Below are positions 24,508 through 32,357 of a stretch of DNA of 64,000 nt, in pieces. The stretch's first letter is position 1, and every line of letters starts with the position of its first letter. The notes beneath the pieces are model-generated. The model saw only the letters and a program-made list of their open reading frames with translations, was not told where the DNA came from and did not search any database. Made by a program: the position numbers and the translations under genes. Source of the DNA: JAJFUV01 sp964384215 (GTDB lineage Bacteria > Acidobacteriota > Terriglobia > Bryobacterales > Bryobacteraceae); contig CAYLLB010000019.1 in NCBI GenBank assembly GCA_964384215.1, forward strand, positions 31,488 to 95,487. Direction: 5' to 3'.

Positions 24508-26514
24508 ATGAGACGGTTGTCTGCGATCCTGCTCCTCCTGGCCGGCGCTCTCGCTGCGCAGGACTTGCCTGCGCCGGACACGGATCTTCGCACCATGCTG
24601 CGCAGGCACGTCATTCGGCGGGCAGCCGAGGTGATTGAACAGGCGAAGGCGCAGCGAGAGGCGGCGATTCGCGGCGCGGGCTTCGCGGACTATCGCGCCA
24701 GCGTGCGCGCGCGACTGCGCGAAGTGCTGGGAGACATGCCCTTCGGGCCGCGCGGCGGCGAGCTGAACGTCCGTGATGTTTCGCGGCACGACCGCGACGG
24801 TTACCGCATCGAAAACGTCCTGTACGAATCGCTCCCCGGATGGGACGTGAACGCCACACTGTTCCTGCCCGATCCGGCGAAGTTCGCGCCGCCGTGGCCT
24901 GCGATCGTCATTCCGGTGGGCCACAGCGGCAAGCAGTTCGCCAGCTACCAGATTCCGGCGCAAGTCTTCGCGCGCAGCGGTTACGTTGCACTCCTGTTCG
25001 ATCCGCCGGGGCAGTCCGGCGAAAAGCGCCAAGGCAACGACCATTTCCGCGATGGCGTCCGCTCCTACTTGACGGGTTCCACTTCGCAGCGTTTCTTCGT
25101 GCTGGACGCCGTGCGCTCGATCGATTACCTGGCCACGCGCGCCGACGTCGATATGCGGCACGGCGTGGGCATCACCGGCGTATCGGGCGGCGGCTTCACC
25201 GCGCTTTATGCGACTCTGCTGGACGATCGCATCCGCGCATCGGGGCCGTCCTGCTTCGCCGCGCCTGAAATTGAGCATCCGGTGAAGGATCTGTATTCGC
25301 CGTGTCCCGAGACGCTCGCCTTCGGCATTTACCCGAAAGGATTGGATGCGGGGAGCTTGCTGGCGGCTGCCTGCCCGACGCCGCTGCTCATGATGGCCGG
25401 CGCCCAGGACGAAGTCTTCAAGGCCGAATGGATGAAGCGCATGGCGGCCGACACCGGGCGCGCTTACGCGGCGGCGCAATCGGCCCAGCGCTTCCGGTTT
25501 TTTCTCGATGTGGGCGGTCACGCCTACAGCGTGGCGCAGGCCATCGAGTTTGTGAAGTGGATGGACCGCTGGGTGCGCTCGACGCCCGGCCGCGCGCTGC
25601 CCGCATTCGACGCGGCGAAGATCGAGATGGCACCGGAAAACCTGCTGCGCTCCAATCCGCGTCCCGAGCAGAACATGCTCACTGTGGCGAGAGTCGATGC
25701 GGCCCGGTTGGCCGCCACGCGCAAGGTGGCGGATCTTCGCCGCGCCGCCATGGAAGTTGCTCGCGTTGATCCCACGTCCGCGCCTCGTGTTCTGAGTGCG
25801 AAGCGCTCCAAGCCGTTCCTGGTCTGGGCCGATCTGGCGGAGGAGATCCTGCTGAAGGTGGACGCAGACATCGAACTGCCCGCCACGTTCCTTTACCCCG
25901 CCAAACGGGAGACCACTGCGGGCGGATTGCTGTACTTCGACGACCGCGGCCGCTGGGCCGACCTGGCGGCTGGCGGCCTTCTCGGACGCATGAGCGCGTT
26001 CCTCTCCCGCGATGGCGTGCATCCGGCCGCGCTGACGGTAGATCTGCGCGGATGGGGCGACACGCGTCCGGCGATGGCCCCGTATGACGCCGCGAGTTGG
26101 GCCGCGCCCGAGCGCTGGCTGGCTTACGTATCAGCCGCTCTGGGCGATCCCGTCCTAGCCATGAGGATACGGGACGGAGTGGCTGCGCTGGCCTGGCTCC
26201 GCGAGCAGCCGGGTATCGATCCCGGACGCATCGTGGTGGGTGGGCGCGGCATGGGAGGCATCGTGGCGTTGCACGTTGCGGCCATCGACGGAAAGCTGCG
26301 CGGCGTGTTCGCCCACGAGCATCCGGCCAGCTTCCGTATGCTGGCTGAGGCGGCAAGCTACCAGTGGCCGCATGACGCGTTTCTGCCGGGAGCGCTCCTG
26401 CGCTACGACGTCCCGGAATTGATTGCCGGTTTGAAGATGCCCGTGCTAGCCGTCAATCCGCCCGCCGCGGCGCCGAATGCGCTGGTGGACTGGGTGGCGG
26501 CCCGTTGGAAGTAG
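24508..26514 (+). CDS. Secreted tandem alpha/beta-hydrolase (acetyl-xylan-esterase-like)
   Basis: 668 residues with a signal peptide (about 1-17). The first hydrolase domain (about 90-360) has GITGVSGGGF with nucleophile Ser226, a VLLFDPPGQSGEK oxyanion region, DEVFKAEW as the likely acid and GGHAYS as the His. A second hydrolase-like domain (about 420-668) shows VVGGRGMGGIVALHV: at the nucleophile position of G-x-S-x-G it has Gly581, so this half is probably inactive. Single-domain relatives are acetyl-xylan or other sugar-ester esterases. The probable job is to strip esters from polysaccharides; the second domain may bind substrate. Confidence 0.8.
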   Translation: MRRLSAILLLLAGALAAQDLPAPDTDLRTMLRRHVIRRAAEVIEQAKAQREAAIRGAGFADYRASVRARLREVLGDMPFGPRGGELNVRDVSRHDRDGYRIENVLYESLPGWDVNATLFLPDPAKFAPPWPAIVIPVGHSGKQFASYQIPAQVFARSGYVALLFDPPGQSGEKRQGNDHFRDGVRSYLTGSTSQRFFVLDAVRSIDYLATRADVDMRHGVGITGVSGGGFTALYATLLDDRIRASGPSCFAAPEIEHPVKDLYSPCPETLAFGIYPKGLDAGSLLAAACPTPLLMMAGAQDEVFKAEWMKRMAADTGRAYAAAQSAQRFRFFLDVGGHAYSVAQAIEFVKWMDRWVRSTPGRALPAFDAAKIEMAPENLLRSNPRPEQNMLTVARVDAARLAATRKVADLRRAAMEVARVDPTSAPRVLSAKRSKPFLVWADLAEEILLKVDADIELPATFLYPAKRETTAGGLLYFDDRGRWADLAAGGLLGRMSAFLSRDGVHPAALTVDLRGWGDTRPAMAPYDAASWAAPERWLAYVSAALGDPVLAMRIRDGVAALAWLREQPGIDPGRIVVGGRGMGGIVALHVAAIDGKLRGVFAHEHPASFRMLAEAASYQWPHDAFLPGALLRYDVPELIAGLKMPVLAVNPPAAAPNALVDWVAARWK

Positions 26515-26527
26515 CGTCTCTAGCGAA

Positions 26528-28603
26528 TTAGTCGTGCTTGCTTCCGAATCTCGCGCGCAGCCTCTCATACAGCGGGCGCATCTGTGTTCGCGCCAGGCCG
26601 TCCTTCGCGTTGACGTGCGGCCCGGCTGCGTCGAAATCGAACGGCACGTAGTAAGTCACCAACGAATTCGCCGTGGCTTCGAGGTCCCGCCACGCCGCAT
26701 CGCGCCCGGCTGTCTGCCCGAGCCGGTCGGCTTCATACAGCCGCGCCAGCGCCCAGTAGAAACGGAACGAATCGTCTCCATAGCGGAAGGCGCGCGCATC
26801 CTCCTCCAGGCGGAGACGGACCTCGATCGGCGTCTCCACGCGCATGGCGCGATCGAGCGCAGCCTTGGCTTCATCAAGCAGCCGCAGCGATTCCTCCGGG
26901 CCCACCGCCAGCCCGTCCTCGGCCGGCAGATGCTTCAGTGTGAACAGCGGCTTCGTGGGCTTCTGACCGTCCCAATTGCGCAGCACGCCGTTGACGCTCG
27001 GCTGATACCAGCTCCTCCAGGCCGTGATGTTCGCGTAGGCGGCTTCCAGCTTGTCATAGAACGTGCGCGCTTCACCGGAGGCAGGCCCATAGTAAAGCCG
27101 CAGATACTCGTCCTTGATCTTCTCGACCGGTGTGTGAGCGTCCCATGAAAGGCGTGCAAAAAGGACCTGCGTGAGCGCGCGCGGTCCCCACAGGGCCATG
27201 GGTATGTGCATGTAGCTCATGCCGGTGACGCCGATGCGATGGTAGAAAGCGAAGTCCGCGCCCATGGTGCGCGAGAACAGGAGCGGCAGATCCTCGAATT
27301 TCGAAACGTTGTAGTACTCGACGACGGCGAGCGGAAAGCGCTTCGAAACGCGCCCCCACTCACTGACCGTGCGCGCGTATTTCTCGTTCAGCTCCGTACA
27401 TTCCCGGCTCTCCAGCGTGTGCGCATAGCAGCGATTGATGGGCGCGTAGAGGCTGAAATCCTTGCCGCTCGAGAGCAGTTCCGGGATCTCGCGCGAAGGG
27501 CCGCCGAGCGACGGCGTGCCTTCGTAAGCCACCAGGGCCATGCCGATGTCGCGCGGCATCTTGCCGGAGGCGACCGCAACGGCGGCCTCGCGGCGGATGC
27601 GCGCCATCAGGTGCAGGTAGCGGTCCGCGTCGTTGCCCAGCGCGCGGCAGCGCGGGCACTGGCACCAGCCGGCCCAGGTGTCGAACAGCCAGACGTTCTG
27701 GTAGTCCGTCCAGCGCCAGTCGGAGGCCAGGTGCTCAACCACGCTGCGCGCCACGTAAGCGGCCGCTTCGGCGTTGGAAACGCAGAACTGATACTTGTAG
27801 GCGTTTTTGCGCTCGCGTTTACCGTTCACTTCCGCGAACCAGTCCGGATGCTCCTCGAACAGCGTCTTTCCGCTGGCCATGGGCTTGTCCGGATCGAGCA
27901 CCTGTTCGAGGATGTGCCCGCCCGACAGCAGCACGAAGCCCAGCTTCTTCATCAGATGGTACGAGCGCGGGCAGTACGCCCACATGTTGAGCCGGTTGCG
28001 CGCCATCCACTGGAAAACCTGTACGGATTCCATGCTTTCGGCGGCGGCATGGAAGCCGCGGAACAATGGGAAGTCTGGCGCGGATTGGATGTCCCATCCT
28101 GCCAGAGGAATGGCGGCGCGCTCAGCCGGCGTGACCTCGCCGTTCGTGCCGGGCGCATACCACCGCCATCCGAGCTGCTCGAGAAAGGCGTAGACGGCAT
28201 AGAGCGTGCCCGCGCGCCCGCCGCCGGTGAGATACAGGACATCGCGCCCGTCGCGCTTCACGCTGCGGATTGCGTACGCCTGCCCGTCGGCGAAATGCAC
28301 TCCCGCCTCCCGCACCGCGGTGCCCACCACGATGGACGGGCCGGTTGCCGGCAGTTTCTCCACGAATCGGAACTGCAGCTTCGGCGCGGTGCGCTCCAGG
28401 AAGCTCTTCAGTTCGGTGGCCGCGAACGCCGTAGTGCAGCGCTCCGCATCGGGGCCGTCCTTCTGCCAGTCGACCTGCGATTCCCCGACCGCCCAATAGC
28501 GCACCAGGCGGGCGGCCCCCTTGTAGGGCACCACGATGGCAATCTGGTTCGATTGGGCGAACGCCGTGGCGGCAAGAAATGCGACAAGCAGGCATCGAAT
28601 CAT
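26528..28603 (-). CDS. DUF4838 (alpha-glucuronidase-like) secreted protein
   Basis: 691 residues from the ATG at 28603, which opens into a signal peptide (MIRCLLVAFLAATAFA). The longer open frame upstream runs through the repeat element and is not genuine. An N-terminal GH67-like alpha/beta domain (DAERCTTAFAATELKSFL; VGTAVREAGVHFADGQAYAIRS; ALYAVYAFLEQLGWRWYAPG-type sequence) precedes the DUF4838 barrel (ESMESVQVFQWMARNRLNMWAY; WLFDTWAGWCQCPRCRALGNDADRYL; LAVVEYYNVSKFEDLPLLF). Members are thought to be glycosidases, but the substrate is not known to me. It is divergent from the GH9 cellulase; the spacer holds the inverted-repeat element. Confidence 0.85.
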   Translation of the reverse strand: MIRCLLVAFLAATAFAQSNQIAIVVPYKGAARLVRYWAVGESQVDWQKDGPDAERCTTAFAATELKSFLERTAPKLQFRFVEKLPATGPSIVVGTAVREAGVHFADGQAYAIRSVKRDGRDVLYLTGGGRAGTLYAVYAFLEQLGWRWYAPGTNGEVTPAERAAIPLAGWDIQSAPDFPLFRGFHAAAESMESVQVFQWMARNRLNMWAYCPRSYHLMKKLGFVLLSGGHILEQVLDPDKPMASGKTLFEEHPDWFAEVNGKRERKNAYKYQFCVSNAEAAAYVARSVVEHLASDWRWTDYQNVWLFDTWAGWCQCPRCRALGNDADRYLHLMARIRREAAVAVASGKMPRDIGMALVAYEGTPSLGGPSREIPELLSSGKDFSLYAPINRCYAHTLESRECTELNEKYARTVSEWGRVSKRFPLAVVEYYNVSKFEDLPLLFSRTMGADFAFYHRIGVTGMSYMHIPMALWGPRALTQVLFARLSWDAHTPVEKIKDEYLRLYYGPASGEARTFYDKLEAAYANITAWRSWYQPSVNGVLRNWDGQKPTKPLFTLKHLPAEDGLAVGPEESLRLLDEAKAALDRAMRVETPIEVRLRLEEDARAFRYGDDSFRFYWALARLYEADRLGQTAGRDAAWRDLEATANSLVTYYVPFDFDAAGPHVNAKDGLARTQMRPLYERLRARFGSKHD

Positions 28604-28622
28604 AGACAACCATGGTATTGCG

Positions 28623-28692
28623 ATTTGACGCCCCACTGCGCGATCTGGTGTGATCGACACTGAAGATATGGACCGCCGCACTTTTCTCACCG
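28623..28692 (+). repeat. 70-bp direct repeat, left copy (vestigial GH9 start region)
   Basis: Identical over 70 bases to 28992-29061. It contains a promoter-like TTGACG-N18-TGTGAT and the first eight codons of the GH9 gene (ATG at 28668, MDRRTFLT). Here the frame runs into the inserted element and stops at 28713-28715 after 15 codons, so this copy is a non-functional relic that may still be transcribed. Confidence 0.95.
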
Positions 28693-28719
28693 AGTTCCGG
28701 GGACAGGCTACGTGATTCC
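28692..28719 (+). repeat. Left terminal inverted repeat (28 bp) of the small element
   Basis: A 28-base sequence starting GAGTTCCGGGGACAGGC that is perfectly inverted at 28962-28989. Five further bases (AATTC) match after a two-base mismatch. The last base of the 70-bp repeat is shared with the first base here. Confidence 0.95.
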
Positions 28720-28961
28720 GGAATTCGTGAGTTGCGGTTTTTGCTAGATTGCTCTTTCGCGATCGGAGAACCTGTCTCAATTTTTTGGCCACGAATCTAT
28801 CGCGAACACTCTCCAGCAAAGGTGCAACGGTGGGTAGCCTGCGATGGAGAACTCGCCAGCAAACGTGCGTACTTCGGGACGCCGTTCGGCGGCAGCGGTT
28901 GGAGCCACAATATTGAGCGGCGACGTTGACGGTGGAACTCTGATAGGTTGCGCTGAATTGT

Positions 28962-28989
28962 GGAATCACGTAGCCTGTCCCCGGAACTC
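28962..28989 (-). repeat. Right terminal inverted repeat (28 bp) of the small element
   Basis: Exact reverse complement of 28692-28719. It is followed by two bases (CC) and then the second 70-bp direct repeat. Confidence 0.95.
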
Positions 28990-28991
28990 CC

Positions 28992-29061
28992 ATTTGACGC
29001 CCCACTGCGCGATCTGGTGTGATCGACACTGAAGATATGGACCGCCGCACTTTTCTCACCG
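28992..29061 (+). repeat. 70-bp direct repeat, right copy (intact GH9 promoter and start)
   Basis: Identical to 28623-28692, offset 369 bases. It carries the promoter-like TTGACG (28994-28999) and TGTGAT (29018-29023) and the start codon of the GH9 gene at 29037, where the frame continues correctly into the Tat signal. Confidence 0.95.
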
Positions 29062-30818
29062 GAGCCGGGGCCGGCGTTGCGTTCGCGGCCCGCGCTCAGA
29101 ACCAGCCGAAAAAGCAGTTCGTCGAAGAGCGCGTCGAGCGCATCACCGCGCCTCCCAAGCCCGCGCTTGCCATCAATCACCTCGGCTTTCTGCCGGGCGG
29201 CAAGAAGATCGTCATCTTCCGCCTTACCGGCGAGGCGCCCGCGGAATTCGTGCTTCGCGACATCGGCTCGCAGCCGAAGCCCCCCGAATTACACCGGCGC
29301 TTCACTCGCGTTACCTCGGATTTGGGCGATTGCCTGGTCGGCGATTTCAGCGACATCGAGCGGCCCGGCATGTACCAGGTGACGGCCGGATCGGAGAAGT
29401 CCGTGCCGTTCTTCATCCGGGACGACGTCTGGCAGCGCACCCTCGCGAAGGCGGTGAGTTACATACACTCGCAGCGCTGCGGGCAGGAAGTGCCGAACGT
29501 ACACCCGGCCTGCCACCTGGACGACGCGCGGCAGCGCGACACCGGCGAACACATCGATACCACCGGCGGCTGGCACGACGCCGGTGACCTTCGCAAGTGG
29601 GTGAGCGCCACCATCCTCAACGGGATCGCGCTCATCGGGTTGACGCGCAGCCTCGGGGACAAGTGGGATGCCGCGGGAAGCGGGGTGAAGACGCTGCTCG
29701 ACGAAGCGCGCTGGGGCAACACGTACTTCCTCAAGATGCAGGACAAGGACGGCCGCGTGCGGAACGATGTGGCCGGCGGCGTCAACGGCGACAACAGCGA
29801 CAACCACTGGACCGACAACCAAACCGGAACGCCCGACGACCGCTACATCAATCCGGCGAAGCCGGCCTCGGTGCAGGCCCTGTTTACCCTCTTCGAAGGG
29901 ATGATGGCTAACGCCTTCGGCGACGCCGACGCAGCCTATGGGCAACAGTGCCTGCATGCGGCCCTGCGCTGCTGGGACGCGGCCAACCGCTTCGGCGGCA
30001 CGGGCGACCTGGCGTGGTGGGCGATGGCGGCCGCCGAACTGGACCGCGCCACAGGAGGCGTCAAATATCGAAATTACGCCATCAATTTCGGTTCGCAGAT
30101 CGTCTCGCTGCAGAACACAGAGTTCTCGAACGGGCAGAAGCTGGTGCGCGGATGGTTCCGCGCCTCGGGCAACAGCCCGGAGCCGTACGTTGACGTTGTT
30201 CACGGCGCTCTTCCTGTTCTGGCGCTGCTCAGATTGATAGAAGCCTATCCGAATGTCGAAGAGGCGGAGGCCTGGCGCGACGCGGTCAAGCGGCATCTGG
30301 ACGAATACGTGCTGCCCATGGCCGCGCGCTCGCCATACCGCATCGTGCCATTCGGCATCTTCCGCGGCTCGCCATCTCCGGAACTCTACCGGCCGCTGGA
30401 GGGCAAGTTGACCTACCGCTTCTTCATGCCCGTGCGGCACACCGATTGGTGGGTGGGCACCACCAGCCACCTGGAAAGCTACGCGCACGCACTCTCGCTT
30501 GCTTCGAAGATCCTCGGCAAGCGCGCCTACCGGGATCTCGCTTTGAGACAGCTCGAATGGGTGATGGGCGCCAACCCGTTCGGAGCCTGCTTGATGACGG
30601 GCGAAGGGATGCGCAATCCGTATCCGCACTCGCGCTTCGTGGGACTCATTCCCGGCGGCATCATGAATGGTATCGCCGGCAACGCGCGGGACGAGCCGAT
30701 CCTGGATATCGAAAACGGCTTCGACTGGCGCACCACCGAATACTGGACGCCGCACAACGCCTATTACATCCAGGCGGTCGCCTCACTGGCGGCCATGCGT
30801 GCCGCGTTTGAATCGTAA
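29037..30818 (+). CDS. GH9 family cellulase with N-terminal Ig-like domain, Tat-exported
   Basis: 593 residues. MDRRTFLTGAGAGVAFAARA is a twin-arginine signal. An Ig-like cellulase N-terminal domain (about 40-125: INHLGFLPGGKKIVIF, FVLRDI, YQVTAGSEKSVPFFI) leads to the (alpha/alpha)6 barrel. GGWHDAGD (177-184) contains the paired catalytic-base aspartates, and TTEYWTPHNAYYI near the end has the acid Glu568; a GH9-like WVMGANPFGACLMTGEG precedes it. The enzyme inverts beta-1,4-glucan or related links. The 70-bp direct repeat supplies its promoter region and first eight codons. A sugar isomerase gene starts 4 bases after its stop. Confidence 0.92.
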   Translation: MDRRTFLTGAGAGVAFAARAQNQPKKQFVEERVERITAPPKPALAINHLGFLPGGKKIVIFRLTGEAPAEFVLRDIGSQPKPPELHRRFTRVTSDLGDCLVGDFSDIERPGMYQVTAGSEKSVPFFIRDDVWQRTLAKAVSYIHSQRCGQEVPNVHPACHLDDARQRDTGEHIDTTGGWHDAGDLRKWVSATILNGIALIGLTRSLGDKWDAAGSGVKTLLDEARWGNTYFLKMQDKDGRVRNDVAGGVNGDNSDNHWTDNQTGTPDDRYINPAKPASVQALFTLFEGMMANAFGDADAAYGQQCLHAALRCWDAANRFGGTGDLAWWAMAAAELDRATGGVKYRNYAINFGSQIVSLQNTEFSNGQKLVRGWFRASGNSPEPYVDVVHGALPVLALLRLIEAYPNVEEAEAWRDAVKRHLDEYVLPMAARSPYRIVPFGIFRGSPSPELYRPLEGKLTYRFFMPVRHTDWWVGTTSHLESYAHALSLASKILGKRAYRDLALRQLEWVMGANPFGACLMTGEGMRNPYPHSRFVGLIPGGIMNGIAGNARDEPILDIENGFDWRTTEYWTPHNAYYIQAVASLAAMRAAFES

Positions 30819-30822
30819 GATA

Positions 30823-31752
30823 ATGCTACCGATGACCCGCCGCACCGCGCTTCAATTGTGCTCCCTTCCGCTCTTTCGGGGCCTCGGCCTCGCTTCGGCG
30901 CGTTCTTACCGGCTCGGCTGCCAGACGCTCCCGTACCGCAACCAGGCGTTGCCGCGCGCCATCGAAGGGATCCGCAAAGCCGGCTATCGCTACGTGCAGG
31001 TCTACCACATGCACGCGGGACGGCTGGTATTTGCGCCCGAAACGCCCCGCGCCGAATTGGACGACCTGCGCCAGCGCTTGAAGGATGCGGGCCTGGATAT
31101 GTTCTGCGGATTCGTGGGATTGCGCGGCGACCTGCGCAAGCCGGAGAACTTCACCCTCTACTTGAAGGAACTCGATCTCGCCCGCGAGTTCGGCGTGCGG
31201 ACCGTGGTTGGCATCGGTCCCGGCTACTACACGAAGTTTCCCGGCATGCCCAAGCGCGCGAGCGATTGGGAGAGAGAAGTCGCCGAATTCCTGCCCGCGC
31301 TGGAGCGCGCCGTCCGGCACGCGGCTTCCATCGGCGTCACCATCACCATCAAGCCGCACACTGGGCTGGCCTGCCATGGCAAGGCGGGCCTGGAACTGAT
31401 GCGGCGCCTGCCGAGCGAGAACCTGAAGATCTGCTGGGATGCCGGCAACGTGTCGTTCTATGAAGGGATTCATCCGGACCCGGATCTGCCGGATCTGGCG
31501 CCGTATGTCAAAGCAGTCTGTGTCAAAGACCATCGCGGCCTGCGCGCTAATCCCGACTTTCCCGTGCCGGGTCAGGGCCAGATCGATCACGAACTGATGT
31601 TCAAGATCCTGTTTGGTGCGGGATTTGACGGCCCGATCTCGGTGGAGCGCATCGACGGGACCGACAACGCCATGACGATGCCCGCCGAGTTGATCGATGC
31701 GCGCATCGCCGCGGCGCGCGCGTATTTAGCTCCGCTGCTGGATAAGATTTAA
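30823..31752 (+). CDS. Exported sugar phosphate isomerase/epimerase-like TIM-barrel protein
   Basis: 309 residues from the ATG at 30823 (the ATG at 30832 is equally possible). A longer frame overlaps the GH9 gene and is ignored. MTRRTALQLCSLPLFRGLGLASA looks like a twin-arginine signal. The xylose-isomerase-like barrel shows YRLGCQTLPYRNQALPRAIEGIRKAGYRYVQVY, ITIKPHTGLACHGKAG, LKICWDAGNVSFY, VKAVCVKDH and FDGPISVERIDG. Such exported members may act in periplasmic sugar conversions with Gfo/Idh/MocA proteins. It is coupled to GH9 by a 4-base gap, which suggests it acts on the released sugar. Its 3' end overlaps the convergent peroxiredoxin gene by 27 bases. Confidence 0.85.
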   Translation: MLPMTRRTALQLCSLPLFRGLGLASARSYRLGCQTLPYRNQALPRAIEGIRKAGYRYVQVYHMHAGRLVFAPETPRAELDDLRQRLKDAGLDMFCGFVGLRGDLRKPENFTLYLKELDLAREFGVRTVVGIGPGYYTKFPGMPKRASDWEREVAEFLPALERAVRHAASIGVTITIKPHTGLACHGKAGLELMRRLPSENLKICWDAGNVSFYEGIHPDPDLPDLAPYVKAVCVKDHRGLRANPDFPVPGQGQIDHELMFKILFGAGFDGPISVERIDGTDNAMTMPAELIDARIAAARAYLAPLLDKI

Positions 31753-32229
31753 CGCGGCTAGCGCTTCCAATACCTGCGCCGCGTGTCCTTCCGCGCGGAC
31801 CTTGTCGAAGATCTTGAGGATCTTGCCGTCGGGCCCGATGATGAACGTACTGCGCACGATGCCCATGGTCTTCTTGCCATACATGTTCTTCTCGCGCCAT
31901 ACGCCGTAAGCCTGCGCGGCGGCCTTCTCCGAATCCGACAGCAGCGTGAACGGCAGGCCGTACTTCACCTTGAACCTGGCTTGCTTTTCGACCGGGCAGG
32001 GCGAAACGCCGACAATCACCGCGCCGGCCGTCTCGAAGCGCTGCCGCCTGTCGCGGAACTCGCAAGCCTCAGTGGTGCATCCCGGGGTGTCCGCTTTCGG
32101 ATAGAAGTAGAGCACCACGGTCTTGCCCCGGAGGCCGGACAGCCGGAAGGGTTCGCCCGTGTCCGTCTGGAGTTGAATGTCGGGGGCAGGGCTGCCTTCA
32201 CCGAGGGGGGCGGAGGTTATTTTTGCCAT
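31726..32229 (-). CDS. bcp: Peroxiredoxin, BCP/PrxQ type
   Basis: 167 residues from the ATG at 32229; an earlier in-frame start has unlike sequence. This thiol peroxidase reduces hydroperoxides. VVLYFYPKADTPGCTTEACEFRD holds the peroxidatic Cys51 and the resolving Cys56 five residues on, which is the alpha2-helix BCP arrangement. FTLLSDSEKAAAQAYGVW and STFIIGPDGKILKIFDKV complete the fold. Cytoplasmic. The C-terminal nine codons overlap the sugar isomerase gene on the other strand, which may cause mutual interference in transcription. Confidence 0.93.
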   Translation of the reverse strand: MAKITSAPLGEGSPAPDIQLQTDTGEPFRLSGLRGKTVVLYFYPKADTPGCTTEACEFRDRRQRFETAGAVIVGVSPCPVEKQARFKVKYGLPFTLLSDSEKAAAQAYGVWREKNMYGKKTMGIVRSTFIIGPDGKILKIFDKVRAEGHAAQVLEALAALNLIQQRS

Positions 32230-32357
32230 ACCTTTTGGATTCCGGAACGGCAAGACGGGACGCGGAAATTGCGAGAAGCCGTCGATGCGCCGGTTCGTCA
32301 ATAGGCGATCTTCGATAAGATCGGTTCTGCGGTTCTCCGAACTCAACGCTTGTACCC

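Larger units (their letters stand above)
28692..28989. mobile_element. 298-bp non-autonomous inverted-repeat element (MITE/REPIN-like)
   Basis: Bounded by perfect 28-bp inverted repeats and flanked by 70-bp direct repeats. The interior (about 240 bases) is less GC-rich than the surroundings and encodes no recognisable transposase. A 66-codon frame on the plus strand (28732-28929) and one on the minus strand match nothing I know. The GGGGACAGGCTACGTGATT-like end resembles repeats I associate with REP-type elements moved by Y1 transposases, but that is recollection, not a search. No transposase gene is nearby, so it must be mobilised in trans. It lies between the divergent DUF4838 and GH9 genes. 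Confidence 0.85.

Noticed and set aside
28732..28929. 66-codon frame inside the small inverted-repeat element
   Set aside because: No family resemblance and no ribosome binding site; short frames by chance are expected in an element of this size.
28604..29059. Open frame on minus strand extending the DUF4838 gene upstream to 29059
   Set aside because: It runs through the repeat element and both direct repeats and repeats its own sequence; the signal peptide begins at 28603.
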